Origin: Clostridium sp031626875
GTDB taxonomy: Bacteria; Bacillota; Clostridia; Clostridiales; Clostridiaceae
DNA: 64,000 nucleotides
Direction: 5' to 3'
NCBI RefSeq assembly: GCF_031626875.1
Contig: NZ_JANDMF010000011.1
Span: 49,348-113,347, forward strand
Positions 18,377 to 27,903 of the stretch are shown piece by piece; positions within the stretch are counted from its first letter, which is position 1, and each line of letters begins with the position of its first letter. The notes under the pieces were generated by a model that saw nothing but the letters and a program-made list of their open reading frames with translations, was not told the origin of the DNA and searched no databases. The translations under genes were made by a program, and so were the position numbers.

Positions 18377-19291
18377 CTATACTTCTTCCTTCGACCAATA
18401 ATTGGGGCTAGATGTATACTTTAATATCTTTTCTCTACTAATTTTTTTATAATTGCTTCCAAATTTGTTTGCAATAAATCTAACCCCGAAATTAGGAACA
18501 ATGTCAAAAAACGCTCTAAAATTTTTTTCCTTAAGTGAATTAATAACTACAAACTTTAATAAGCTTATAGCCCCTTCATTAGCACCTGAATTAGTTATAT
18601 ATTCATGTTGTTTTAGAAATACACCTTGATCAAAATATCTCTTAAATAAAGCTTTATATGTATACTCATGCGAGTGAATAACTACCGAATCTGAACAATA
18701 CTTTATTTTATACCCATTATTTATAATTTTATAAGCAATATACATATCTTCATTGGTTAACAGAATTTTTCCATCATAACCTTTCAATTTAGTAAATACA
18801 CTCTTCCTTATAGCAGAAGCTGCATCCGAATAAAAATAAGTCATTATCCCTAAGGTATCCAAATCCGCTTTAGAAACTATTCTACTTTTTTCCGAATAAT
18901 TTTTCATTCTTGTATATCTCTCTATTGTTTTATTTTCACAAATTTGTCTTGAATAAGATGCATCACATAAACCTAATTCTATATCCTTAGTTAAATTATA
19001 TAACCACATGGTATCCTTAATTTTAATATCTTGTGTTATAAAAACTATTATGTCTCCTTCAGCTTCATAAGCCTCCTTTTCCCTTGTTAAACTATGAGAA
19101 AAATTATCAGGCTCTATTCTTTTGTATTTAGCTGATATTCTTTTTAGGATTTCTTCACTATTATCTTTTGATTTTGTTAAGATATATCTAACTTCAAATA
19201 ACTCTACATTTTGTTGAAGCATTAAACTTTCGTTTAATGCTTCTATGTAATCTTCCCCGTTATAAATTGGACAAATAATTGATATCTTCAT
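18377..19291 (-). CDS. Glycosyltransferase family 2, rhamnosyltransferase-like
   Basis: 304-residue GT-A protein. N-terminal ISIICPIYNGEDYIEALNES, then VFITQDIKI in the place of the DxD metal site, and a conserved TNEDMYIAYK acidic motif before VIHSHEYTY, resembling rhamnan-type rhamnosyltransferases. No membrane helices, so it acts at the cytoplasmic face. It lies 6 bp after the larger GT2 gene and 40 bp before the polytopic protein. The TQD in place of DxD is unusual but occurs among rhamnosyltransferases. Confidence 0.85.
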   Translation of the reverse strand: MKISIICPIYNGEDYIEALNESLMLQQNVELFEVRYILTKSKDNSEEILKRISAKYKRIEPDNFSHSLTREKEAYEAEGDIIVFITQDIKIKDTMWLYNLTKDIELGLCDASYSRQICENKTIERYTRMKNYSEKSRIVSKADLDTLGIMTYFYSDAASAIRKSVFTKLKGYDGKILLTNEDMYIAYKIINNGYKIKYCSDSVVIHSHEYTYKALFKRYFDQGVFLKQHEYITNSGANEGAISLLKFVVINSLKEKNFRAFFDIVPNFGVRFIANKFGSNYKKISREKILKYTSSPNYWSKEEV

Positions 19292-19297
19292 AATAAA

Positions 19298-21424
19298 TTA
19301 CTCTTCATTCAAACTATAGTTTGCAAGCTTACGTGAGAAATTAATATTATAATAAGGATCTACTATATTTTCTCCCCACTTTTCATAGAACATAGATATT
19401 TCTCTATTAAATCTTTGAATTTTTTCTGGAGTATCTTCTGCTCCCCTTGATTTTGATTCATAATGATATAATTCAACGTATGGATTAAAAATTATTTTAT
19501 ATCCTTTTTCTCTTACTTTTAAACATAAATCAATATCATTAAATGCTACTGCAAAATCTTCAGTTAATCCTTGAACTTCCTCAAACACATTCCTTTTTAT
19601 CATAAGACATGCACCTGTTACTGCACTAACATTTTGCTTAATAAGTAATCTTCCCATATGTCCATTTTCATATCTTCCAAAACCTTTACCAATATGATCA
19701 GCAACACCATTTACTCCAACTACAATACCAGCATGTTGTATGGTGTCATCTGGATAATATAATTTACCACCAACTATTCCAACCTCTGGTCTTTGAGCAT
19801 GCATTACTAATTCTTCTAACCATCTTTCCTTAATGACTTCAGTATCATTATTTAACAATAATATGTATTCACCATCACAATTAGCTACTCCAAAGTTATT
19901 AATTGCTGAATAATTGAATTCTCTTTCCCATTTAACAACTTTAACTTTGTCCATTTTAGAAAGTTCATCATAATACTTAAATGTAGAATTTTCCTTACTA
20001 TTATTTTCTACAATAATAATTTCATAATTACTATAAGTAGATTTTTTAATTATAGAAGAAATACACTTTTTCAATGTACTAACTTCATCCTTATTTGGTA
20101 TTATAATTGATACTTTTGGATTATTATCTATATCATATTCTACCTTGTAACAACCACTAAAGTTTCCTCTTTTTACAGTGCCATTTATTCCCATTCTCTT
20201 TAAATGTTCTTCAATAGATCTTCTACCAGCTTCAATTGCATAAGGTTTTACATCAATACCAGCTGCCGTTGATCCATTATGTACTCTCCAATGGTATAAT
20301 ACTTTAGATATATGAACTACCTTATTAGCCTTTTCAGTTAATCTTAAAATCATATCGAAATCTTGACTTCCATCAAACTCACTACGGAAATTTCCAGCCT
20401 TATCTAAAAGTTCTTTAGAAAAAACAGAGAAATGAGTTATATAATTGTAACTTCTTAATGTATCTGGAGCCCAATCTTGCTTAAAATGTGGACCAAAAAA
20501 CTCCAATTCTTTTTCATCAATTTTATCTTCATCAGAATACATAAAATCAACTGTTCTATCATCATTTAATATTTTTATATATTCATATAAAGCATCATAA
20601 GTTAATAAATCATCATGATCTAATAAAGCTACATATTCTCCCGAAACTAATGATAACCCTTCGTTCGTATTTCCTGATATCATATAGTTTTCTTTTAAAT
20701 ATTTCACTTTAATTCTTTTATCTTCTTGCTCATAATTTTTAAGCATTTCTAAAGTCTCTTCATTAGTGCTTGCTCCATCAGCTATACAAAGCTCCCAATT
20801 TGAATATGTTTGTTTTTGCACTGATTCTACCATTGCTTTTAAAAATACTGGTTTAGTATTATAAGTTGGTACTACTATACTGATTAATGGAGTATATTCA
20901 AACTTCTCATTTCTTTGACGCTCAAGTTCTTCTTCTGTTGGACAAGATTCCCTAAACCATTTGTCATAATTTATTTCTAATATTACACTTGACCTTAACT
21001 TTGATTTGAATTTATGATACATGCTTGTTACGCCATTATTTTTTACTTCCCTTAGCCCCTTTTTTACATTACCTAAATTAATCATTTTTATAGCTTTAAC
21101 CAATCTTGATGGATTTTGATTTGGTTCTGAGGACATTTCTTTAATGTTTAATTCCATTTTTTCAACATTATTTCCAGCCTTTAATATTAATGTTATTTTA
21201 TTTTGATAATTAAATTTAAGTTGAAATCCTGCCTCTATAGCTTCTTCTTGTTCATCATATTTACGATACAAATCATCTCTTCTAACAAGATCCCTTTCAA
21301 ATTCAACTCCTGGAATATCAATCTCTGCTACAGATTTAATTTCTTCACAATATGCCCATCCGTCAACATATACTTCGCCATCTCTTACTTTTACTCTATC
21401 AATACAATAGTCTAAATTAGCCAC
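19298..21424 (-). CDS. Dual-domain GT2 glycosyltransferase with N-terminal beta domain
   Basis: 708 residues with two GT-A domains in tandem. A beta-rich N-terminal domain spans about 1-100. Domain 1 starts with LISIVVPTYNTKPVF (about 180) and has LLDHDD as its metal site. Domain 2 starts with VSIIIPNKDEVSTLKKCISS (about 440), has LLNNDTEV as its metal site and AFNDIDLCLK as its acceptor-side motif. Such proteins usually add two successive sugars of a repeat unit. The start is GTG 21424, with GGAAGGTGA 5 bases upstream; the longer frame from 21433 begins inside that site. It sits between the methyltransferase and a single-domain GT2. Confidence 0.87.
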   Translation of the reverse strand: MANLDYCIDRVKVRDGEVYVDGWAYCEEIKSVAEIDIPGVEFERDLVRRDDLYRKYDEQEEAIEAGFQLKFNYQNKITLILKAGNNVEKMELNIKEMSSEPNQNPSRLVKAIKMINLGNVKKGLREVKNNGVTSMYHKFKSKLRSSVILEINYDKWFRESCPTEEELERQRNEKFEYTPLISIVVPTYNTKPVFLKAMVESVQKQTYSNWELCIADGASTNEETLEMLKNYEQEDKRIKVKYLKENYMISGNTNEGLSLVSGEYVALLDHDDLLTYDALYEYIKILNDDRTVDFMYSDEDKIDEKELEFFGPHFKQDWAPDTLRSYNYITHFSVFSKELLDKAGNFRSEFDGSQDFDMILRLTEKANKVVHISKVLYHWRVHNGSTAAGIDVKPYAIEAGRRSIEEHLKRMGINGTVKRGNFSGCYKVEYDIDNNPKVSIIIPNKDEVSTLKKCISSIIKKSTYSNYEIIIVENNSKENSTFKYYDELSKMDKVKVVKWEREFNYSAINNFGVANCDGEYILLLNNDTEVIKERWLEELVMHAQRPEVGIVGGKLYYPDDTIQHAGIVVGVNGVADHIGKGFGRYENGHMGRLLIKQNVSAVTGACLMIKRNVFEEVQGLTEDFAVAFNDIDLCLKVREKGYKIIFNPYVELYHYESKSRGAEDTPEKIQRFNREISMFYEKWGENIVDPYYNINFSRKLANYSLNEE

Positions 21425-21451
21425 AAAAGTCACCTTCCCAATATTTTTTAG

Positions 21452-22783
21452 TTACTTACTCATCTTCTTCTTTACTTTTTTAACAAATCCTTCTGTTGAA
21501 ATTTTAATAAGTTCTGCATTTGAAATTTCCATTTGCTTTACTTCTTCAAATTTCTTCATTATAGCTCCATATAAGATTTGATCTTCGCTACTATAATCCT
21601 TAATCTTTTGAATTGTGAATCCTATACTATTTATTAATTCTTCTTCAAAGTTTATTACTATTTGAGGATCTTTGTTTAGGAATATATACATATCATCGTC
21701 TTTTAAAAATGCATTTGTAGTTACATCTACATTTTCAATAACTTCATTATTCTTATTTTTTACAACTAAATCTCTAAATATAAATTTACCTTGACTTTCT
21801 GTAGGATCAATTCTTATAGATTTTATCTTATTATCTTTAAAGTTGTCAAATTTTACATTATTTAAATTAGATAACTCTATATTTTTATATAAAGTTTCTG
21901 ATTCACTAAATCCCATACCATAGTCAATATATAACTTTATAATATTATCTCCACGCCCTGGAAGTATTGGATTCACTAATCCCATTGACATCCTTATATT
22001 AAACAGTTGATATAGATTATCTATTAATACTTCAAGATCTTTAGTATCACTCTTATATTCTAATTCACACTTAAATTTTTTCCCTTTTTCAAGTATTATA
22101 AATTCTCTATATCCATCTTCATCATAGTCTTTATCAAAAACAAAACTATTATAGTACTTATTAATTTCAATTACGTACTTTTCCAATTCTTTATCTAGTT
22201 GGAGTAATGCCTGGATATTTGTTAACTTTTCCCACATGCTTAAATTTCCATGTGCAAACTTATTATATTGTATATTGTTGCTTTTTAAATAATTCTCTAC
22301 TTCTATTAAATCTGGCAATCCATTATTAATATGCTCATACAACCAATGATGATCCAATCCAATTATTGATTTATAATAAGCATTAGCCCTCTCTTCTGCA
22401 AATGTAACTTTTGCTTTATTAAATGGAGCTGATATTATGGCTACTTTACTTGAAACTCTATGAATCTCACTAATAAATGCTTCTCTTCTATCCACTGGTA
22501 TATGTTCAAACACATCTAAAGCTATGACTACATCATATTCTCCATTTTTAAAATTCATGTTTGTTGCATCACCTAAAATATATTTAGGATCATGTAAAAG
22601 TTCCTCTGGTAAACTTATATCTAAATATGTCACATCATCATTTGGTAAAAACTTTTCTAAGTTTTTATGTGCATTTGCACCTACTTCTAATATTTTAAAA
22701 GTTTCATTGTTTTCTCTTATAGAATCAATTATAATTTTAGCATTTTTATATCGCTGATATTGGTCAAAAATTATATCTATCAT
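21452..22783 (-). CDS. SAM-dependent methyltransferase with C-terminal beta domain
   Basis: 443 residues. The N-terminal class I methyltransferase domain (about 1-200) has motif I ILEVGANAHKN, the acidic YLDIS, LGDAT, and DVVIALDVFEHIP. The C-terminal half contains a beta domain with IKSIRIDPTESQGKFIFRD and then a helical tail. Its start overlaps the stop of the Wzt-like ATPase gene by four bases (ATGA), so the two are translationally coupled. That pairing suggests methylation of the non-reducing end of the glycan, which a Wzt C-domain would recognise for export; this is inferred from known O-antigen systems. Confidence 0.82.
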   Translation of the reverse strand: MIDIIFDQYQRYKNAKIIIDSIRENNETFKILEVGANAHKNLEKFLPNDDVTYLDISLPEELLHDPKYILGDATNMNFKNGEYDVVIALDVFEHIPVDRREAFISEIHRVSSKVAIISAPFNKAKVTFAEERANAYYKSIIGLDHHWLYEHINNGLPDLIEVENYLKSNNIQYNKFAHGNLSMWEKLTNIQALLQLDKELEKYVIEINKYYNSFVFDKDYDEDGYREFIILEKGKKFKCELEYKSDTKDLEVLIDNLYQLFNIRMSMGLVNPILPGRGDNIIKLYIDYGMGFSESETLYKNIELSNLNNVKFDNFKDNKIKSIRIDPTESQGKFIFRDLVVKNKNNEVIENVDVTTNAFLKDDDMYIFLNKDPQIVINFEEELINSIGFTIQKIKDYSSEDQILYGAIMKKFEEVKQMEISNAELIKISTEGFVKKVKKKMSK

Positions 22784-24033
22784 TTAACAACCTCCCATTG
22801 ATGATTAATATAGAATTTTCCTTCTGATATATATTTATTAGCAACCATGAATTCACATACCTGTTGTTTGTAGTCTAATCCTACTATTCCTTCATTTGTA
22901 AATATCCCTACATCTACAAGATAATGTCCTGCAAGTAATGTCATACTAGGAATTCTATATACAACTTTGTGCCTACCTAAATCACTAGGTATATCTACTT
23001 TTTCAAGATAAGTATTTGGTCCAAATATATACTCTCCATCAGGAGTTCTAAGTGCTACACCTAATAAAAGCCCTTCAATTTTCTCTCTATAAATATCATA
23101 GGTTACCTCTACTGCTAACTCATCAAAGGTTTTTAATTTTGTAGCATTAAGTTTTACTTTCATTATAGATGCTAATACATCTGGATTGTTAGGTATTCTA
23201 AATTCAGCTTCCACTGTTATTTCATCTTCAACTTTAGGCTCTTCTAAAGCTACTTCCTCTTCAGCACCACTTAATCTAACATCTTGTTTATTATCTGCTT
23301 CACCATATTTCATGAAGTCTTCATATACATCTCCAACTTCACTAGAACCACCAATCTCCATTATCTTTCCGTCTTTTATCCAAATGGCTTTATTACAGAA
23401 TCTTTTTACTTGTTCAGTTGCATGGGAAACGAAAAGAATTGTAGTTCCATTATCCTTTAATTCTTTCATTTTATTTATACACTTTATTTGGAATCTAGTA
23501 TCTCCAACTGCTAAAGCTTCATCAACTATCAAAATATCTGGATTAACATTTATAGCTACAGCAAATGCTAGTCTTGCAAACATACCGCTAGAATATATTC
23601 TAACTGGCTGATTAATAAATTCACCTATATCAGCAAAATCTATTACATTTTGAACTCTAGTTGCCATCTCTTCCCTTGTATATCCCATCATAGTTCCATT
23701 AAGATATATATTTTCAATACCAGTATATTCTGGGTTAAATCCAGTACCTAACTCTAAAATAGCAGCAATTTTACCATTAACTTGTATCTCTCCAGAGGTT
23801 GGTGTTAATACTCCTGTAATCATCTTTAAAAGTGTAGATTTTCCAGAACCATTTTTACCTAGTATTCCAATTGCATCACCTTTTAATACTTCAAAGCTTA
23901 TACCATTTAAGGCGCTAAACTCTTTATGATAAACCTTTTTGCTTGGTGATAAACTTTCCTTCAGTCTATCCATTGGCTTTTCATATATATTATATTTTTT
24001 AACTAAGTTCTTTACACTTATCATTACGCTCAT
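22780..24033 (-). CDS. Polysaccharide ABC transporter ATP-binding protein with Wzt-type C-terminal domain
   Basis: 417 residues. Walker A GKNGSGKST at 59-67, signature YSSGM at 147-151 and Walker B with DEALAVGD at 171-178 are intact; the ABC core is of the TagH/RfbE/Wzt class. Residues about 275-417 form an extra beta domain like the glycan-binding Wzt C-terminal domain (LLGVALRTPDGEYIFGPNT). It energises export of the undecaprenyl-linked glycan with the permease 13 bp upstream. AGAGGG lies 7 bases before the ATG. Confidence 0.92.
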   Translation of the reverse strand: MSVMISVKNLVKKYNIYEKPMDRLKESLSPSKKVYHKEFSALNGISFEVLKGDAIGILGKNGSGKSTLLKMITGVLTPTSGEIQVNGKIAAILELGTGFNPEYTGIENIYLNGTMMGYTREEMATRVQNVIDFADIGEFINQPVRIYSSGMFARLAFAVAINVNPDILIVDEALAVGDTRFQIKCINKMKELKDNGTTILFVSHATEQVKRFCNKAIWIKDGKIMEIGGSSEVGDVYEDFMKYGEADNKQDVRLSGAEEEVALEEPKVEDEITVEAEFRIPNNPDVLASIMKVKLNATKLKTFDELAVEVTYDIYREKIEGLLLGVALRTPDGEYIFGPNTYLEKVDIPSDLGRHKVVYRIPSMTLLAGHYLVDVGIFTNEGIVGLDYKQQVCEFMVANKYISEGKFYINHQWEVVK

Positions 24034-24046
24034 AGTATATCCCTCT

Positions 24047-25438
24047 CTAAATCACATCTGAAAAATGTGGTCTTAACTTATTAAATACTTTTACTCCAAT
24101 TAATAATGCTATTAAACAGAAACTCCAAAAGTATAATGTATTGTATGGTCTTTGCCAAAAGAATATATTTTCTATAAAAGAATCTCTATATCCATTTACT
24201 ATATAAAACATAGGATTTAATTTAATTAACTTTTCTAATACTGGATAGGATGCTGCCATGCTTATATTCCAACCTATAGGTGTTGCCCAAAATCCAACAT
24301 TTATAACAATAGCAATTAATTGTCCTAAATCCCTAAAGAATAAAACTACCGCAGATGTAAATACTGTTACACAAAATACTAAAGCTACCATACTTACTGA
24401 GTAATATATACACTGTAAGTTACTTAAAGTTGGATAGAAGCCACTTGCTGTATTAATTACAAATATACATACTATAAAAAATACATGAACAATTAATATA
24501 GATATAATTTTAATTACTGGCAATGCTTCTATTTTAAATACAACCTTCTTAACTAAATAAGTATATTCTAAAAATACATTAGTACAACCTGATAAAGCTT
24601 CTGAGAAGAAAAACCAAGGTATAATACCTGCTACAAACCAAAGTATATAAGGCTTACCATGTACATCCCCCTGCTGAAATGCAAATTGGAATACAAACCA
24701 ATATACTAAGATTGATATTAAGGGATTTATAAACCCCCATATTATCCCTAAATATGAAGTTGCGTACTTTTGCTTGAAATCATTTTTAGCAAGACTTGCA
24801 ATTAATTTTTTATTACTTACTGAAGCTTTTAAGAATCTAATAGCATTTTTAAATTCCTTTAATGAATTTCCAGTAATTATACCTAAAATTAAAGAGATAG
24901 CTATCAAAATGCCTGTCATATAACTAGGTCTACCAACAATACTATTAAAAGATTCAGACACATTATCTATAACTATATATGGATCATCTCCAGTTGTGTT
25001 TACAATAGAATCATTACCATTCTCTTCATATATCATCTTTAAATTATTTTCTGAATAAGTATACTTATCTAACTCATTCTTATTAATTTGTATGCTTTTA
25101 CTATTACTTATCAAAAGATTTTTCACTTTAATCTCTGTTTTCTTATTGCCAAAATCTATACGAATATTCTTAGCACTTACAGGAATTCTAAAACTTAATT
25201 TCTCATATTCATTTACTTTTTTATATGATTCTTTATCCGAGTGTTCTTCAGACCAATTTTTATCACCAGTCAGATCATAATATACTACATACTGATCTGT
25301 TTCTTCAGACATAACTTCTATACTTAAATTGATCATCTTAGGTTGATCATTATAAAATCTATTAAACACTAAAAATAGCAAAGCAGTAACCGCGCATATT
25401 GCGAATAACACTGCAACTCTCTTTTTGCTGTTTTTCAT
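24047..25438 (-). CDS. Polysaccharide ABC-2 permease with N-terminal extracytoplasmic domain
   Basis: 463 residues. The C-terminal part (about 215-463) is a standard ABC-2/TagG/Wzm permease with six helices (LAKNDFKQKYATSYLGIIWGFINP, NPMFYIVNGYRD). In front lies an unusual extension: one membrane helix (8-26), an extracytoplasmic beta domain (27-165; YVVYYDLTGDKNWSEEHS, NIRIDFGNKKTEIKVKNLLI) and a second helix (172-192). Typical permeases of this class are about 260-280 residues, so this is a fusion. AGGAG precedes the ATG. It pairs with the ATPase immediately downstream. Confidence 0.9.
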   Translation of the reverse strand: MKNSKKRVAVLFAICAVTALLFLVFNRFYNDQPKMINLSIEVMSEETDQYVVYYDLTGDKNWSEEHSDKESYKKVNEYEKLSFRIPVSAKNIRIDFGNKKTEIKVKNLLISNSKSIQINKNELDKYTYSENNLKMIYEENGNDSIVNTTGDDPYIVIDNVSESFNSIVGRPSYMTGILIAISLILGIITGNSLKEFKNAIRFLKASVSNKKLIASLAKNDFKQKYATSYLGIIWGFINPLISILVYWFVFQFAFQQGDVHGKPYILWFVAGIIPWFFFSEALSGCTNVFLEYTYLVKKVVFKIEALPVIKIISILIVHVFFIVCIFVINTASGFYPTLSNLQCIYYSVSMVALVFCVTVFTSAVVLFFRDLGQLIAIVINVGFWATPIGWNISMAASYPVLEKLIKLNPMFYIVNGYRDSFIENIFFWQRPYNTLYFWSFCLIALLIGVKVFNKLRPHFSDVI

Positions 25439-25456
25439 AACCTTATCTCCTTCATT

Positions 25457-26854
25457 CTAATAAGCATTATTATTTACAAAACCTTTAAACACTGTTAAAA
25501 ATACAATTTTAATATCTAATGTCAAACTCCAGTTTTCTATATAATAAATATCACATTCAATTCTCTTTTCAATAGAGGTGTCCCCTCTCCACCCATTAAC
25601 TTGAGCCCAACCTGTTATTCCAGGTCTTACTTGATGTTTTACCATATATTTTGGTATTTCATCTTTAAATTTTTCAACATAAAATGGTCTTTCAGGTCTT
25701 GGTCCTATCAAACTCATATCACCCTTTAAAACATTAAAAAATTGTGGTAATTCATCTATACTAGTCTTTCTAATAAAAGTACCTATTTTTGTTTTTCTAG
25801 GATCATTTTTAACAGTCCAATCTTGCTTTTCTTCTTCTGGGTCTTGTTCTCTCATACTTCTAAACTTATACATCACAAAAGGTTTTCTATTAAGTCCTAT
25901 TCTCTCTTGTCTAAAAATAAGAGGTCCTTTTGACGTTGATTTTACAAGTATAGCCACTACTATCATTATTGGCGAAAAAAGAAGAATGGCAATAGATGAT
26001 CCAACTATATCTATAGTTCTTTTCATAGCTTTATTTAATATATTATCCAAAGGTATATATCTCATGTTAATCAGAGGAACCCCTCCAATTTCTTCTACAT
26101 AAGGTTTAGCAGGTAGATATTTATAATAGCTTGGAATTATTTGAGCCCTAACACCTAACTTCTCACAAATAGCTATTATTCCTTTTAACTTATCATAATC
26201 CTTCATTTCTAATGTAATTATGATTTCATCTACATCCCTATTATTACTTAAGTAGTCATCAAGTTCTGATAATTTTCCTAAGTAAGCCATATCTTTATAA
26301 TCAATGTCTGAATCTTCAAATATACCTAAAACATTATATCCCCAGTGCTTGTTTTCTCTTATGAGTTTATTAAACTTCTTTGTTCCATCACTAAATCCAA
26401 CAAAGACTGTATATTTAGTATTGTAACCACTTTTTCTTATTTTTCTCATAAAAACTCTTACAATAACTCTTTCTAAAGTTGTAAGAACCGTACACACTAT
26501 AAAAAATATAATTGGAACTGATCTTGAATAATCAATTTGTTTAGTTAGAAATAATACTCCTGTATATGCCAATATAGCTAAAATGTTTGAGATAATGATA
26601 TTTACTATTTCTTTGCTCAAAAACACTACTCGCTCAGTATTATAAAGTCTTCTAACATTATATATTAATAAATATATTGGAATCATTAGCAGCACAGGAA
26701 TTAAATATTCTCTAAAACTAAGAATTCCCCCTTCAACTTCTAAAATTCCACTATAAAATCTTAAATAATACGTAAATAGAAATGAAATGAGTATAACCAA
26801 GGAGTCAATAAGTACTATTATATTATTTACTAACTTTTGATTTTGCTTTATCAT
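25457..26854 (-). CDS. Undecaprenyl-phosphate sugar-phosphate transferase (initiating enzyme, WbaP/CpsE-like)
   Basis: 465 residues. Four N-terminal membrane helices are followed by a CoA-binding-like cytoplasmic domain (about 145-260), a fifth hydrophobic segment, and a C-terminal bacterial sugar transferase domain (about 270-465). Diagnostic motifs: KRTIDIVGSS, YKFRSM, KTSIDELPQFFNVLKGDMSL, GPRPERP and RPGITGWAQVNG. It transfers a hexose-1-phosphate, probably glucose or galactose, to undecaprenyl phosphate to begin the repeat unit. It overlaps closely with the preceding GT2 gene (3-base gap). Confidence 0.94.
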   Translation of the reverse strand: MIKQNQKLVNNIIVLIDSLVILISFLFTYYLRFYSGILEVEGGILSFREYLIPVLLMIPIYLLIYNVRRLYNTERVVFLSKEIVNIIISNILAILAYTGVLFLTKQIDYSRSVPIIFFIVCTVLTTLERVIVRVFMRKIRKSGYNTKYTVFVGFSDGTKKFNKLIRENKHWGYNVLGIFEDSDIDYKDMAYLGKLSELDDYLSNNRDVDEIIITLEMKDYDKLKGIIAICEKLGVRAQIIPSYYKYLPAKPYVEEIGGVPLINMRYIPLDNILNKAMKRTIDIVGSSIAILLFSPIMIVVAILVKSTSKGPLIFRQERIGLNRKPFVMYKFRSMREQDPEEEKQDWTVKNDPRKTKIGTFIRKTSIDELPQFFNVLKGDMSLIGPRPERPFYVEKFKDEIPKYMVKHQVRPGITGWAQVNGWRGDTSIEKRIECDIYYIENWSLTLDIKIVFLTVFKGFVNNNAY

Positions 26855-26857
26855 ATC

Positions 26858-27814
26858 TTACCCTCTCTTCAAAAGGTTTATTGTATTTTTAAATATCATC
26901 TTTTGTATTTGTTTATAATTATATAGGTTATTTTTTACGTTTACCCTATGTACTTTCGATTTCGTTTTTAATCCTTCTAAAACTCCACTTATGTAAGCTT
27001 TGCCTAACCCCTTCATTATAAAATATACCCACTTTACAATCACTCCAACAAATATAAATAGAAAATTTAAAATTATTTGCCAGTTGGGCATATTCTTGTA
27101 TATCAAATATACATTGTTTCTAGCTGCAAGCTTTACTTTAAATGAATTATGTCTACTCCCACTAGTAGCACTTCCTATATGATAAATTTTAGATTTTGCT
27201 GCAAAAAAATTCTTATATCCATAAACTCTAGCTCTATAAGAGATGTCCATATCCTCAAGATAGGCAAAAAAATTCTCATCAAATAGTCCTATTCTTTCTA
27301 AAATACTACTTCTATATATAGCAGCTCCTGCACATGATGAAAAGACTTCTTTAGACTTTTCATATTCACTACTTAATTTTCCATCTCCTATTTTGGAGCC
27401 CCAACCAAATAAAGTATATTCATCTCCAGCATCATCTATTATTTCCCTTTCAGTGAATCTAAGCATCTTGCTACAACAAGAAAAAATTTGTTCATCACTT
27501 TTTATACAATTATATAATTCTTTTAACCAATCTCTATCTAGTTCTGTATCATTATTTAATAAAGCTACAAACTCACTTTTATTCTTTTTTATTCCTTCAT
27601 TAACCGCTTTACTAAAACCATAGTTTTCATCTAAACATATTAAAGTTACCTTATCACCAAAATTATCTCTAATATATTGAATGCTACCATCCTTGGAGTC
27701 ATTATCAACAATTATTATTTCTTCTGGTTTTAAAGACTGTTCCATTAAGCTTTCTAAACAAGCTTCTAAGTACTTTTCTCCATTATAATTTGGAATGACT
27801 ACTGAAACACCCAT
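26858..27814 (-). CDS. Rhamnosyltransferase-like GT2 glycosyltransferase
   Basis: 318 residues with an N-terminal GT-A domain: VSVVIPNYNGEKYLEACLESL, LLNNDTELD metal site and AYLEDMDISYRARVYG, as in WbbL/rhamnosyltransferases. A C-terminal hydrophobic segment (about 245-268) could anchor it to the membrane. It likely adds the first rhamnose onto the lipid-linked sugar made by the transferase directly downstream. AGGAGA precedes the ATG. It is separated from rfbB by a hairpin at 27840-27888. Confidence 0.87.
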   Translation of the reverse strand: MGVSVVIPNYNGEKYLEACLESLMEQSLKPEEIIIVDNDSKDGSIQYIRDNFGDKVTLICLDENYGFSKAVNEGIKKNKSEFVALLNNDTELDRDWLKELYNCIKSDEQIFSCCSKMLRFTEREIIDDAGDEYTLFGWGSKIGDGKLSSEYEKSKEVFSSCAGAAIYRSSILERIGLFDENFFAYLEDMDISYRARVYGYKNFFAAKSKIYHIGSATSGSRHNSFKVKLAARNNVYLIYKNMPNWQIILNFLFIFVGVIVKWVYFIMKGLGKAYISGVLEGLKTKSKVHRVNVKNNLYNYKQIQKMIFKNTINLLKRG

Positions 27815-27839
27815 GAATTAACTTCTCCTATATCTTTAT

Positions 27840-27888
27840 AAAATGTTATGGCTGTGTTGCAATAATTTACCCCACAGTCATAACATTT
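27840..27888 (-). terminator. Hairpin between rfbB and the next GT gene
   Basis: Inverted repeat of about 16 bp (27840-27856 with 27873-27888, one G-U type mismatch). On the minus strand no clear T-run follows, so it could be an attenuator, a partial terminator or a processing site inside the polysaccharide operon. Confidence 0.5.
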
Positions 27889-27903
27889 TAAAATTCCTTA
27901 ATA

